NCBI GenBank assembly: GCA_023251555.1
Contig: JAHEYN010000014.1
Location: 1 to 64,000 of the forward strand
Source: Bacteroidota bacterium
Lineage (GTDB): Bacteria; Bacteroidota; Bacteroidia; AKYH767-A; JAHEYN01
DNA length: 64,000 nt
Direction of reading: 5' to 3'
Shown: piece after piece, positions 26,147-35,240 of the stretch
Layout: every line of letters starts with the position of its first letter
Numbering within the stretch: position 1 is the first letter of the stretch
Translations under genes and position numbers: made by a program
Notes under the pieces: model-generated
Seen by the model: only the letters and a program-made list of their open reading frames with translations
Databases searched by the model: none
Told to the model about the DNA's origin: nothing

Positions 26147-27309
26147 TTTCTTTAAAAAATATCAACCGGCAAAAGTGGCTCGGCATTCTTCTATGGTCGC
26201 AGCTTATCCTCATGATGCTCATTGTCCTCGGTTTTGTAGATGAACAGGATAATGATATGTTCTGCAAAGCCATCAACATCTCCATTGACAATGAGGCGGG
26301 AGGACACTATTTCGTGGAAAGCACCGACATACGGGAAGACCTGATGAATAAGGGAAACATGGGCGTCGGGAAACCCCTTGGCAACATAAGTATCCCCGAC
26401 CTGGAAAAACTTATCCGGGAAAACCCTTTCATCGCCAGGGCGGAAGTGTACCGCTCCATTGACGGGGAAATAGACATAGAGGTAGAACAAAGAGTGCCCC
26501 TGCTGAGAGTCATCAACACGGCAAATGAAAATTTTTATATTGATGAACACGGCGTACTGATGCCCCTCTCCGACAAGTACACTGCGCGCGTACCCGTTGC
26601 AAGCGGCTGCATCTATGAAAAGTACGCTTATGACAAACCGGTTGAACTCCACGCCACCGGCCGGCCGGGAACGGAAGAAAACTCACGGGTAAACACTACC
26701 CTTGACACCCTCTATACGCTTGCACTGTACATTAAAAGCAATGTCTTTGCCAGCGCACTGGTACAGCAGATTTATGTAAATGAACTTCACGAGCTGGAGC
26801 TGATCCCATCCTTCGGCAAACACCGCATTATTCTGGGAGACCTCTCCGGCATAGATTCAAAATTTGAGAAACTCCGGACCTTTTACAGGGAAGCCCTCAG
26901 TAAAACCGGCTGGGACCGTTACAGCATTATCAGCCTGAAATTCCAGAACCAGGTGGTATGCACAAAAAATGAAAACTATGCCGATACGGCTTCGGCTACC
27001 GCAATACCGGGAAAAAACCTGAAAAAGAAAAAAGAAAAAAAACAGGGTGCCGCGGTAACTGACACAACATCCGGCCGCAACACGCCTCTCCCCGGCAAAG
27101 AGAAAATAAGAAAAAAGAAAAAAGAATCGGCGGCGGCCGACTCTACGCTGAAAATACCGTCAGGACAGGCGCAGGAGAAAAAGAAGAACCGGAAGAAAAA
27201 ATCCGCACAGGAGCCTGCCCCGGACTCTTCCGTATCCTCTTCTCCCGAAAAGCCGGCTGGGACACCTGTGAAAAGCGGGAAAAGCAAAAAAAGAAAAAAC
27301 ACAGATTAA
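26143..27309 (+). CDS. ftsQ: FtsQ-like division protein with a long lysine-rich C-terminal tail
   Basis: 388 residues from the ATG at 26143, which overlaps the murC stop as ATGA. A longer reading frame starting at 26020 is rejected because it reads through the murC C-terminus. One membrane segment lies at about 12-30, followed by a periplasmic POTRA/FtsQ domain (about 45-270, including NPFIARAEVYRSIDGEIDI and VEQRVPLLRV). Residues 275-388 are low-complexity with many K-K-K/R-K runs, Ser, Pro and Ala. FtsQ normally ends shortly after the beta domain, so this strongly basic tail, predicted to be periplasmic, is unusual. Confidence 0.88.
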   Translation: MISLKNINRQKWLGILLWSQLILMMLIVLGFVDEQDNDMFCKAINISIDNEAGGHYFVESTDIREDLMNKGNMGVGKPLGNISIPDLEKLIRENPFIARAEVYRSIDGEIDIEVEQRVPLLRVINTANENFYIDEHGVLMPLSDKYTARVPVASGCIYEKYAYDKPVELHATGRPGTEENSRVNTTLDTLYTLALYIKSNVFASALVQQIYVNELHELELIPSFGKHRIILGDLSGIDSKFEKLRTFYREALSKTGWDRYSIISLKFQNQVVCTKNENYADTASATAIPGKNLKKKKEKKQGAAVTDTTSGRNTPLPGKEKIRKKKKESAAADSTLKIPSGQAQEKKKNRKKKSAQEPAPDSSVSSSPEKPAGTPVKSGKSKKRKNTD

Positions 27310-27332
27310 GCAACCACCAACACATCATCACT

Positions 27333-28610
27333 ATGGAGAATCATGAAATTGTAGTAGGCCTGGACATAGGCACCACCAAAATCTGCGCGATTATAGGCCG
27401 TAAAAACGAGCACGGGAAGATTGAAATCCTCGGCCTTGCCAAAAGCGATTCCATCGGCGTCACGAGGGGCGTCGTTTCAAACATTGAAAAAACCGTGCAG
27501 TCCATCAAACAGGCGGTGGATGAAGCAGAAAACAAATCCGGGGTGGATATCAAAGTCGTGAATGTGGGAATCGCCGGGCAGCATATCAAAAGCCTTCAGC
27601 ACCGGGGTATGAAAACGAGGAACGATGTGAACACCGAGATAAACCAGGCGGATATCGATGCGATTATCGAAGACATGTACCGCCTTGCCATGCAGCCGGG
27701 AGAAGAAATCATCCACGTTATCCCGCAGGAATACATCGTTGACAATGAGCAGGGAATCAAAGACCCCATAGGCATGTCCGGCATACGGCTTGAAGCCAAC
27801 TGCCACATTATCACAGGGCAGGTCACCGCGGCGCACAATATAAAACGGTGCGTGGAAAAAGCCGGGCTTGAAGTGGCGGAACTCATCCTTGAACCGCTCG
27901 CATCTTCAGAGGCCGTGCTCACCGATGAAGAGAAAGAGGCAGGAGTGGTGCTGGTGGATATGGGCGGCGGAACCACTGACATCGCAATATTCCAGGATGG
28001 TATCATACGCCATACAGCAGTCATTCCTTTCGGCGGAAATGTAATAACCGAAGATATCAAAGAAGGATGCACTATCATACGCAACCAGGCAGAGCTGCTT
28101 AAAATCAAGTTCGGTTCCGCGCTTGCCAGCGAAAACCAGGAGAATGAAATCGTCTCCATACCTGGACTCAGGGGCAGGGAACCCAAGGAAATCTCAATCA
28201 AGAATCTTGCACACATCATACAGGCAAGAATGGAAGAAATCATCGAACATGTTTATTATGAAATAAAAAGCTCGGGGTTTGAAAAGAAACTTATCGCCGG
28301 CATCGTAGTTACGGGAGGAGGCGCACAGCTGCAGCATATCAGGCAACTGATAGAATATGTAACGGGAATGGATACCCGCATCGGTTATCCCAACGAACAC
28401 CTCGCCGGCGGGATCACCGAAGAGATCAAAAGCCCTATGTACGCCACTGCCGTGGGACTGGTACTCAAAGGCCTCCAGCAGCTCGAAAAAGAAAAAGGGA
28501 AACAGAAAGATATTCCCAAACAACCTACCAAAACACAGGGCGGATTCTTCGACAAGCTGTTCAGCCAGAGCAAACAATGGTTTGAAGATACGGATGACAA
28601 AATGTTATAA
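27333..28610 (+). CDS. ftsA: Cell division protein FtsA
   Basis: Actin-like ATPase that ties FtsZ to the membrane. 425 residues. It opens VVGLDIGTTKICAIIGR, has the phosphate-2 motif VLVDMGGGTTDIAIF and the adenosine motif GIVVTGGGAQLQ. The tail GGFFDKLFSQSKQWFED reads as the amphipathic membrane-targeting helix. It starts 23 bases after ftsQ; a 112-base gap separates it from ftsZ. Confidence 0.97.
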   Translation: MENHEIVVGLDIGTTKICAIIGRKNEHGKIEILGLAKSDSIGVTRGVVSNIEKTVQSIKQAVDEAENKSGVDIKVVNVGIAGQHIKSLQHRGMKTRNDVNTEINQADIDAIIEDMYRLAMQPGEEIIHVIPQEYIVDNEQGIKDPIGMSGIRLEANCHIITGQVTAAHNIKRCVEKAGLEVAELILEPLASSEAVLTDEEKEAGVVLVDMGGGTTDIAIFQDGIIRHTAVIPFGGNVITEDIKEGCTIIRNQAELLKIKFGSALASENQENEIVSIPGLRGREPKEISIKNLAHIIQARMEEIIEHVYYEIKSSGFEKKLIAGIVVTGGGAQLQHIRQLIEYVTGMDTRIGYPNEHLAGGITEEIKSPMYATAVGLVLKGLQQLEKEKGKQKDIPKQPTKTQGGFFDKLFSQSKQWFEDTDDKML

Positions 28611-28682
28611 AAGCAGCAGGAATTAACAAAAAGCAGTTAATAACTATCTGTCCGGGAGAGGAAATCAGGTTAACATGCAAAC

Positions 28683-28690
28683 TAACTTTA
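28683..28690 (+). promoter_or_regulatory. Possible ftsZ promoter, -7 element
   Basis: TAACTTTA, one mismatch from TAnnTTTG, lies 32 bases before the ftsZ ATG in the only sizeable gap inside the dcw cluster. An extra ftsZ promoter here would be usual, but the match is imperfect. Confidence 0.3.
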
Positions 28691-28722
28691 CACATCTTAT
28701 AAAGTAACCTAAACATATCATC

Positions 28723-30399
28723 ATGCAATTTGAAGTATCAAACAACAAATCCTCCATCATCAAAGTGATCGGAGTGGGCGGCGGCGGCAGCAATGCCGTC
28801 AACCATATGTTCCGCCAGGGCATCAAGGGTGTTGATTTTATCGTCTGCAACACCGACCTCCAGGACCTTGACATCAGCCCCGTACCCCTGAAGATACAAC
28901 TGGGCGCAAGCCTTACCCAGGGACTGGGCGCAGGCTCCCTCCCTGAAGTGGGCCGCAATGCAGCTATCGAAAGCATTGATGATATACGCAAAATACTCGG
29001 TGACAATACCAAAATGATTTTTATCACCGCAGGCATGGGCGGGGGCACAGGGACAGGCGCAGCTCCCATCATTGCAAGCGTGGCACGCGAGATGGGTATC
29101 CTCACCGTCGGCATCGTAACCCTCCCCTTCTCCCACGAAGGCAAAAAGAGGAAAGACCAGGCGATGGAAGGAATCGAGCAGATGAAAAAAAATATAGATA
29201 CCCTCCTGATTATCAACAACGACAAACTCCGCGAGATATACGGAAATCTCAAGGTCAGGGAAGCCCTCGGCCATGCAGATAACGTGCTTACCACCGCAGC
29301 CAAAAGCATCGCCGAAATCATTACCGTAACCCTCCATATCAACGTGGACTTCTCCGACATACAGACCGTCATGAAGGAGAGCGGCGTCGCTATCATGGGA
29401 TCAGCATCCGCATCAGGGGAAAACAGGGCTGTGAAAGCCATAGAAAACGCCCTTAACTCACCCCTGCTTAATGATAACAACATTAAGGGTGCACGCTATG
29501 TGCTCCTCAATATCGTTTCCGGCAACGAAGAGATTACCATGGATGAACTGGGCGATATCACGGATTATGTGCAGGAAGCCGCAGGGCAAACCGCGGAGAT
29601 TATCAAAGGGTATGGAGTGGATGAAAACCTCGGCGACAAAGTGAGTGTTACCATCATTGCAACCGGGTTTAAAACGAGAGATGAGCTGGGAACTGAAAAC
29701 AGGCCTGCAAGCAGAATTGTACGCCGCCTCGACGAGGACCTCTCCCCCGCCAAACCTGCACCTGCACCCGTTGAAGAGAAAGCCCCGGAAATACCTGCCG
29801 CTGCCGCCTCCGCCACACCTGCAGTTCCCGCTTTCACCGAACAACAGCCGCAGCCCGCTGCAGAGATAAAAGCAGAAATAAAGAAAGAAGATCCTGCAGC
29901 CGAAGCCCCCGTTCAGAAAGAAGAACCTGCGGAAGAACCGAAAGAAAATCCTTTCGTCCTTGCAAAAACGGAAGACCATGTGAGCATAGAACTCGAAATC
30001 AAACCCTTCACCAGGCTGACGCCCTCTCCCCTTCAGAATACGTTTAGAACACCCGAAACAAAGACAGAGCAAAAGGAACAGAAGCTTGAAGCCGAGCCAG
30101 TGATGAGCAGCTCCGTCCCGAACAAAGAGGTTTACCCTGCTTCAGGAAATTTTGACGAGCACCTCCAGCGTGCAAAAGAAAGGATCGCAAGGCTGAAGGA
30201 GCTGAGCATGAAACTGAAATCTTCCAGCGGTATTACAGACCTCGAAAAAGAACCCGCGTACGTGAGGAGAAATGTCACTCTTGAATCCACCACACCCTCT
30301 TCCGGTTCTGATATCTCAAGGTTTACTTTGTCCGTTGATGAAGAGAAAAAACCTGAGATACGCCCCAACAATCCTTACCTCCACGATAAGGTTGACTGA
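28723..30399 (+). CDS. ftsZ: Cell division protein FtsZ
   Basis: Tubulin-like GTPase that forms the Z ring. 558 residues. The N-terminal GVGGGGSNAVNHM and the tubulin signature G106-G-G-T-G-T-G112 are intact, and the conserved core ends near residue 316. A linker of about 230 residues rich in Pro, Ala, Glu and Lys follows, then a conserved-looking end with RPNNPYLHDKVD in place of the proteobacterial IPAFLR-type tail. A long linker and such an end are seen in other Bacteroidota. The yqeY-like gene starts seven bases later. Confidence 0.97.
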   Translation: MQFEVSNNKSSIIKVIGVGGGGSNAVNHMFRQGIKGVDFIVCNTDLQDLDISPVPLKIQLGASLTQGLGAGSLPEVGRNAAIESIDDIRKILGDNTKMIFITAGMGGGTGTGAAPIIASVAREMGILTVGIVTLPFSHEGKKRKDQAMEGIEQMKKNIDTLLIINNDKLREIYGNLKVREALGHADNVLTTAAKSIAEIITVTLHINVDFSDIQTVMKESGVAIMGSASASGENRAVKAIENALNSPLLNDNNIKGARYVLLNIVSGNEEITMDELGDITDYVQEAAGQTAEIIKGYGVDENLGDKVSVTIIATGFKTRDELGTENRPASRIVRRLDEDLSPAKPAPAPVEEKAPEIPAAAASATPAVPAFTEQQPQPAAEIKAEIKKEDPAAEAPVQKEEPAEEPKENPFVLAKTEDHVSIELEIKPFTRLTPSPLQNTFRTPETKTEQKEQKLEAEPVMSSSVPNKEVYPASGNFDEHLQRAKERIARLKELSMKLKSSSGITDLEKEPAYVRRNVTLESTTPSSGSDISRFTLSVDEEKKPEIRPNNPYLHDKVD

Positions 30400-30405
30400 T
30401 TTTCC

Positions 30406-30849
30406 ATGCCTCTCGAGGAAAAGATCAATGCTGACATTAAATCGGCCATGCTTGCGAAGGACCAGCACCGGCTGGAAGCCTTGCGCGGCATCAAGTCGGC
30501 CATACTGCTGCTGAAAACCTCTGCCGAAGGGTACTCCGATACCACCGAATTAAAAACCCTGCAGAAAATGGTGAAGCAGCGCAGGGAAACAGCAGTTATC
30601 TACAAAACACAGAACCGCCCCGACCTCGAATCCGAAGAACTTTTTCAGGCAGAAGTTATTGAGTTTTACCTGCCCAAACAGATGGGGGAAGATGAAATAA
30701 AAAAAGAATTGCAGGCAATCATAAGCTCACTTGGGGCATCGTCCCCTGCCGATATGGGAAAAGTCATGGGCTCCGCCGCCAAACATTTTGCAGGCAAAGC
30801 CGATAATAAAACTGTTTCTGCATTAGTGAAGGAACTGCTCTCAAAGTAG
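30406..30849 (+). CDS. GatB/YqeY domain protein
   Basis: 147 residues, all in the YqeY domain: an N-terminal helix pair (LEEKINADIKSAMLAKDQHR), then LRGIKSAILL, KQRRETAVIY and FYLPKQMGEDEI, ending with GKVMGSAAKHFAGKAD. The fold resembles the tail of the GatB amidotransferase subunit and may bind tRNA, but the role of stand-alone YqeY is unsettled. Its place just after ftsZ is normal in Bacteroidota. Last gene of the dcw run. Confidence 0.92.
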   Translation: MPLEEKINADIKSAMLAKDQHRLEALRGIKSAILLLKTSAEGYSDTTELKTLQKMVKQRRETAVIYKTQNRPDLESEELFQAEVIEFYLPKQMGEDEIKKELQAIISSLGASSPADMGKVMGSAAKHFAGKADNKTVSALVKELLSK

Positions 30850-30869
30850 AGAAATTTCAATAATCCTAA

Positions 30870-30895
30870 CTACAGGCTATTATTTCAGCCTGTAG
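30870..30895. terminator. Hairpin between the dcw run and the convergent sugar operon
   Basis: CTACAGGCT (30870-30878) and AGCCTGTAG (30887-30895) form a perfect 9-bp stem with an 8-nt loop. It lies between two convergent transcription units and lacks a strong T-tract on either side, so it would be a weak or bidirectional terminator. Confidence 0.55.
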
Positions 30896-30914
30896 CATAG
30901 GGAATCTTTCGTTC

Positions 30915-32699
30915 CTATTCAATCATATTACTCCTCAGTTCATCCCTGTCAAGAAAAGGGTACATGTCTTCGAGGGGTTTGGATATCATGCGCCCGTCAT
31001 CCGTTTTTACAGAGGATAGCTTGGGTTTAAAAGTATAATCAGCAGTCAGCTTCACTTCACAAAGTGACGGGGAAGGAGACAGCAGGGTTTTTTCTATTGC
31101 CTCATTCATTGTTTCATAACTGCCGGTCATGAAGTAATCCATCCCGTATGCCGCCGTAATTTTCTTTACATCAGGGAAACTCACGCCCGAAGCAGGATCG
31201 CAGGCAACCTTTCTTCCCTCAAAGTAGCTGTTCTGTGTTTGCATGATAGAGAGATACCCCCCGTTGTCAAGGTAAAATATTTTAACCGGGAGGCGGTGAT
31301 GAATTATGGTCTGCAGTTCCTGGATATTCATCTGGAAGCTGCCATCTCCCGTAATGCAGACAGTGTTTCTTTTATCACTGGCGATGCAGGCGCCGATAGC
31401 AGCGGGGAGGTCATAGCCCATGGCTGCACAACCGGAATTCCAGAACACCCTCTGTCCCTTTTTTATTTTAAAGGCCTGGAAAGAAGCCACGCATGCAGTT
31501 CCGTCGCCTGTTACGACAAGAGAGTTATGCTGCAACTGATCAGAAAGTGCATCAATAAAGCGGTAGGGGTTAATGCGGTCATCCTTTACCAGGGGGTGTT
31601 CGCGGAGTACCGGGTACCTCTTTCTCCTCTCGAGGCACCACTGCAGCCAGCCTTCGTGCAATGGTGTGTAATGCTTTAACTGCTCAGCAAAAGCCCCGAG
31701 GAACATTCCCACGCCGGCATGTATGGGGAGGTCAGCCTTTACAGTAGGTTTGTATAGTTCGTACCTGTCAATATCAACGATTATCTTTTTTGCTCCGGGT
31801 GCAAAGTTTTCCCAGTTGTAGCTTACCTGGCGGATATTGTTTCTTGTGCCGAGGCAGAGCAGCAGGTCTGCATTCTGCAAAGCAAAATTTCCGGCCCTGG
31901 TACCCAAAGTGCCTATCCGCCCTGTATAGAACGGGTTATCTCCGGCCACAATATCAATACCGTTAAATGTAGTAACGACGGGAACCCGGATCCGCTCAAG
32001 AATATTGTCAAGAAAGGAAATTGCATTTGCCAGCCTGGTGCCATAGCCTGCAATGACTAATGGACGTTTTGCTTTTCCAATCATAGCTGCTGCTTCTGCA
32101 GCCTGTTCCCCGAGGAGGTCTTCCGTGGGGCGGGCGGCGGGCGGCGTATAATCTTCCAGCTTATCTTCTTCCAGCAGTGCGCCCTGCACATTCATGGGAA
32201 CATCAACCCATACAGGCCCGAACCTTCCCGTGGTTGCATGGTGAACAGCCTCGTCAATTACTTTTTTTACATCGGAAGGTTTTTTAAGGGACACAGCATA
32301 TTTGGTGAGGGGCTTCACGATATTTATGATATCGGCCTCCTGGTCGCCAAGCTGGCGCAAACCTGCATCACGACAACTGTCAATAGTGGTTTCATGTTTC
32401 ACCTGCCCCGAAACATACAGCACCGGGACTGAATCTGTCCACTGTCCCATTACACCCGTGAGGGTGTTCAGTCCGCCGGGACCTGTGGTGATATTCACCA
32501 CTGCCAGCCGGTTATGCACTCTTGAGTACCCTTCGGCTGCTATGGCGCAGGCCTGTTCGTGGTGGCAGCATGTATAGTCAAGATACCTCCCGAAGGAATC
32601 ATTAAGGTGCATGGAGCCGCCCCCTGAAATCATGAACACGTGACTTACTCCATGATGTTCTTTCAGTCTTTTCGCTATGTAGTCGGAAACCTTTATCAT
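30915..32699 (-). CDS. Thiamine-diphosphate enzyme, acetolactate-synthase-like (sugar cluster type)
   Basis: 594 residues with the three-domain fold of acetohydroxyacid synthases. The cofactor-activating glutamate is E48 (CCHHEQACAIAAEGYSR), and the diphosphate motif GDGSFQMN continues to YLDNGG about 27 residues later. The ending KPLEDMYPFLDRDEL is one I associate with TPP enzymes in polysaccharide clusters. Being translationally coupled to an RfbH-type dehydrase and an SDR, it may act like YerE of Yersinia, which adds a two-carbon unit from pyruvate to a CDP-3,6-dideoxy-4-ketohexose. A true acetolactate synthase is less likely because no ilvN or ilvC is near. Reaction not proven. Confidence 0.8.
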   Translation of the reverse strand: MIKVSDYIAKRLKEHHGVSHVFMISGGGSMHLNDSFGRYLDYTCCHHEQACAIAAEGYSRVHNRLAVVNITTGPGGLNTLTGVMGQWTDSVPVLYVSGQVKHETTIDSCRDAGLRQLGDQEADIINIVKPLTKYAVSLKKPSDVKKVIDEAVHHATTGRFGPVWVDVPMNVQGALLEEDKLEDYTPPAARPTEDLLGEQAAEAAAMIGKAKRPLVIAGYGTRLANAISFLDNILERIRVPVVTTFNGIDIVAGDNPFYTGRIGTLGTRAGNFALQNADLLLCLGTRNNIRQVSYNWENFAPGAKKIIVDIDRYELYKPTVKADLPIHAGVGMFLGAFAEQLKHYTPLHEGWLQWCLERRKRYPVLREHPLVKDDRINPYRFIDALSDQLQHNSLVVTGDGTACVASFQAFKIKKGQRVFWNSGCAAMGYDLPAAIGACIASDKRNTVCITGDGSFQMNIQELQTIIHHRLPVKIFYLDNGGYLSIMQTQNSYFEGRKVACDPASGVSFPDVKKITAAYGMDYFMTGSYETMNEAIEKTLLSPSPSLCEVKLTADYTFKPKLSSVKTDDGRMISKPLEDMYPFLDRDELRSNMIE

Positions 32700-33730
32700 T
32701 TTCCGAAGGCTATCATTTTATCAATTGCTTCGGGCAAAGATATACAGTTCTTCAGGCCTAATTCTTCCCGGGCTCTTTTCACCGAAGGCACATAACGTGA
32801 AGGATTGCCTGCAGCCATCGCTGAAGCAATTTCCACTCTCATTTTTTTTCCTGAACGCACTGAGATCAGCTCTGCCAGTTCCCTGATACTGATGCTTTCT
32901 TCAGATCCCACATTATAAGGGCGGCACGAAGGAGCGGTGAAAAGAATAGTCCAGAGCCAGATGCAGAGGTCTGAAGGGTACATGTAAGACCTGCAAGGGG
33001 AGCCGTCGCCGGATATCCTGATGACATCGCCCTGAAATACATCCCTGACAAATTGCCCTGCGGCAAAATGGCGGTCGAGGGGCAGCCCGGGACCTGCAAA
33101 AGCAAAACAGCGGGCGATCTTGGAGTGAACGGAAAAGTTCCGGTAGTACAGGTGGCAAAGCATTTCAGCTACCCGCTTTCCCTCGCCGTAGGCGGCATTT
33201 TCATCATCCATGGAAGGAGCGCCCGGATATTCTTCAGGAAGATGAGAGACTTCGGCGGGTTGCTTCCCGTACACGGCGCCTGAACTGGTATGGAGAATTG
33301 CTTTGACGTTTTTTTCTTTTGCAAGTTCGAGCACACGCCTGGTTCCTTCCGCAATGATGTCGAACATCAGCAGAGGCTGCCGGGAGTTGAGGTCTGCGCT
33401 GGCCGGAGTGGCAGCATGTATGATATAGTCTATTTTCCCGGGAGGGAAACTGAAAGTACATACATCGCCCCGGATAAATTGTACGGAAGAGTCCCGGAAA
33501 TGCGGATATGCCCGCAGGAACTTCTCCGGGTCCCTGCTCAATACCAGCGCTGTCCCCTTATGTGAAAGTTGTTTGCCTGCGAAGAGAAAACTTTCAAGCA
33601 GCCATTTCCCGAAAAATCCCGTTCCGCCGGTAATGAAAAGGGTTGAACCTTTTGAAAAATGTTCCGACCACAAATTATGTGTATGCTTAAAAATATGTTC
33701 AAGGTCGCTGTCCGGGAAGCTTTTCATCAT
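32696..33730 (-). CDS. NAD-dependent epimerase/dehydratase family (extended SDR)
   Basis: 344 residues. The Rossmann motif is [15 protein letters not shown] at about 35-50; HAATPA, SSGAVYG and the catalytic Y-x-x-x-K as YGEGK follow, then [17 protein letters not shown]. It is an extended SDR acting on a nucleotide sugar. Between the RfbH-like gene and the TPP enzyme, overlapping each by four bases, it may reduce or epimerise the product (compare YerF or the abequose/paratose synthases). The exact substrate cannot be read from sequence. Confidence 0.82.
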   Translation of the reverse strand: MMKSFPDSDLEHIFKHTHNLWSEHFSKGSTLFITGGTGFFGKWLLESFLFAGKQLSHKGTALVLSRDPEKFLRAYPHFRDSSVQFIRGDVCTFSFPPGKIDYIIHAATPASADLNSRQPLLMFDIIAEGTRRVLELAKEKNVKAILHTSSGAVYGKQPAEVSHLPEEYPGAPSMDDENAAYGEGKRVAEMLCHLYYRNFSVHSKIARCFAFAGPGLPLDRHFAAGQFVRDVFQGDVIRISGDGSPCRSYMYPSDLCIWLWTILFTAPSCRPYNVGSEESISIRELAELISVRSGKKMRVEIASAMAAGNPSRYVPSVKRAREELGLKNCISLPEAIDKMIAFGK

Positions 33731-35040
33731 GCCATCAGTTTTTTAAATACTGATATTACGTAGCCAATCATTTCATCGCTGACTATGGGAGCCACCCCGA
33801 TCCAGAAGGTGTTGCTGAGGATTGTTTCTGTATTTTTCATATCCCCGGCTACACGGTATTTTATGTTCTCGAAATAGGGCTGGCTTCTGAGGTCTCCTGC
33901 AAACAGCAGCCTGGTCCCAATCTTCGCGGCAGTGAGCCCGGCTATCAGTTCATTGCGGGAGATACCCGCATCTTCCTTAACGGTAACGGGGAATCCGAAC
34001 CATGAAGGATGACTGCCGGGTGTGGGTTCCGGCAGAATTATTTTATGGCGGAAGCCATGAAGACCCTTTTTCAGCCGTTCAAAGTTATGCCTGCGGGCAG
34101 CTATAAAGCCAGGGAGTTTTTTTAACTGTGCAAGTCCCAGGGCTGCCTGCATGTCGGTGATCTTGAGGTTATAACCCAGGCGGGAATAAATGTATTTATG
34201 GTCATAGCCATGGGGAAGACTGCCGAGCTTCCAGCCGAAACGCTTTCCGCATGTGTTGTCGCAACCTGTGGCACACCAGCAGTCGCGCCCCCAGTCACGG
34301 AACGATTCCATGATCTTCACAAGCCTGCTGTTGCCGGTAAATACCGCCCCGCCTTCACCGGTAGTGATATGATGAGCGGGATAAAAACTCAGGGTCGCAA
34401 GGTCGGCGGAAACGCCCACGTGCGTGCCATTGTACGTAGAGCCGAGTGCATCACAGCAGTCTTCGACAAGCCATAGTTTATGTTTGCGGGCAATCTTTAC
34501 CACTGCATCTGCGTTAAAAGGGTTGCCGAGGGTATGGGCAACCATAATGGCCTTTGTTTTCGGGGTGATGGCAGCTTCAATTCGTTCCGTATCAATGTTA
34601 TATGTTGGAATTGTCACATCCACGAAAACGGGAACAGCTCCGTAAAGCACGGCAGGATTCACCGTAGTGGGAAAGGAAGCTGCAACAGTTATGACTTCAT
34701 CGCCGGGCCTGATGGCCCTTTCGCCAAGCTCAGAAGCGGTAAGGGTAGCAAAGGCAAGGAGGTTGGCAGAAGAACCGGAGTTGACGGTTACGACTCTTTT
34801 TGTATTAATAAAACGGGCCAGTTCTCTCTCGAAGGCTTCGTTAAATCTTCCGGTGGTAAACCACCCGTCAAGGGCAGCATCTACAATATATTCCAGTTCT
34901 TCGGAATCAAACACTTTCCCGCTTACCGGCACCGGTGTTTCCCCGGGGATAAACTTTCGTACAGGAAAAGCATCTGCATGATATTTCTGCAGCAAAGCTG
35001 AAATTTTCTTCCTTGTCCCTGAGAGTTTTTTTTCTTTCAT
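33727..35040 (-). CDS. rfbH: RfbH-type CDP-4-keto-6-deoxyglucose 3-dehydrase (PMP and [2Fe-2S])
   Basis: 437 residues of the DegT/DnrJ/EryC1 aminotransferase fold. At the position where aminotransferases carry the PLP lysine it has histidine ([15 protein letters not shown]223-H224), the hallmark of the E1 dehydrase. The cysteines C196-X57-C254-X1-C256-X7-C264 reproduce the spacing I recall for the E1 [2Fe-2S] site. E1 removes the C3 hydroxyl of CDP-4-keto-6-deoxyglucose on the way to 3,6-dideoxyhexoses of O-antigens. Partner genes rfbF, rfbG and the reductase rfbI are not in the window. The start overlaps a small upstream frame by ATGA. Confidence 0.9.
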   Translation of the reverse strand: MKEKKLSGTRKKISALLQKYHADAFPVRKFIPGETPVPVSGKVFDSEELEYIVDAALDGWFTTGRFNEAFERELARFINTKRVVTVNSGSSANLLAFATLTASELGERAIRPGDEVITVAASFPTTVNPAVLYGAVPVFVDVTIPTYNIDTERIEAAITPKTKAIMVAHTLGNPFNADAVVKIARKHKLWLVEDCCDALGSTYNGTHVGVSADLATLSFYPAHHITTGEGGAVFTGNSRLVKIMESFRDWGRDCWCATGCDNTCGKRFGWKLGSLPHGYDHKYIYSRLGYNLKITDMQAALGLAQLKKLPGFIAARRHNFERLKKGLHGFRHKIILPEPTPGSHPSWFGFPVTVKEDAGISRNELIAGLTAAKIGTRLLFAGDLRSQPYFENIKYRVAGDMKNTETILSNTFWIGVAPIVSDEMIGYVISVFKKLMA

Positions 35041-35240
35041 GGAATATTATCTGCCTGTGCAGAAAACCACGGCGCCAGGTACCATGGACAACTGCGAATA
35101 TACGGGTTTTCTTCTATGGCATAGCTCCTCATCACCGTGTACATGAAAGGCTTGTCAGGAGCCGGGACAAAATATCCGGCAGAAGACAAACGGATGTATA
35201 AAACAGGAAGATCATTATACTGTTTTCCCTGCTTTGCTTT
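35037..35240 (-). pseudogene. Possible 3' remnant of a gene that preceded rfbH
   Basis: The minus strand is open for 67 codons from 35240 to a TGA at 35037 that overlaps the rfbH ATG as ATGA, exactly like the other two junctions of the operon. The translation (RLSAGYFVPAPDKPFMYT, then VMRSYAIEENPYIRSCPWY) looks protein-like. The only ATG (35144) would leave 35 residues, and the upstream end runs into the next gene. This could be the C-terminus of a gene whose front was lost, or a short leader peptide. The family was not recognised. Confidence 0.35.

Noticed and set aside
30915-32699. Acetolactate synthase of branched-chain amino acid synthesis
   Set aside because: No ilvN, ilvC or ilvD nearby; it is coupled to sugar-modifying genes and has the ending I associate with the polysaccharide-cluster subfamily.
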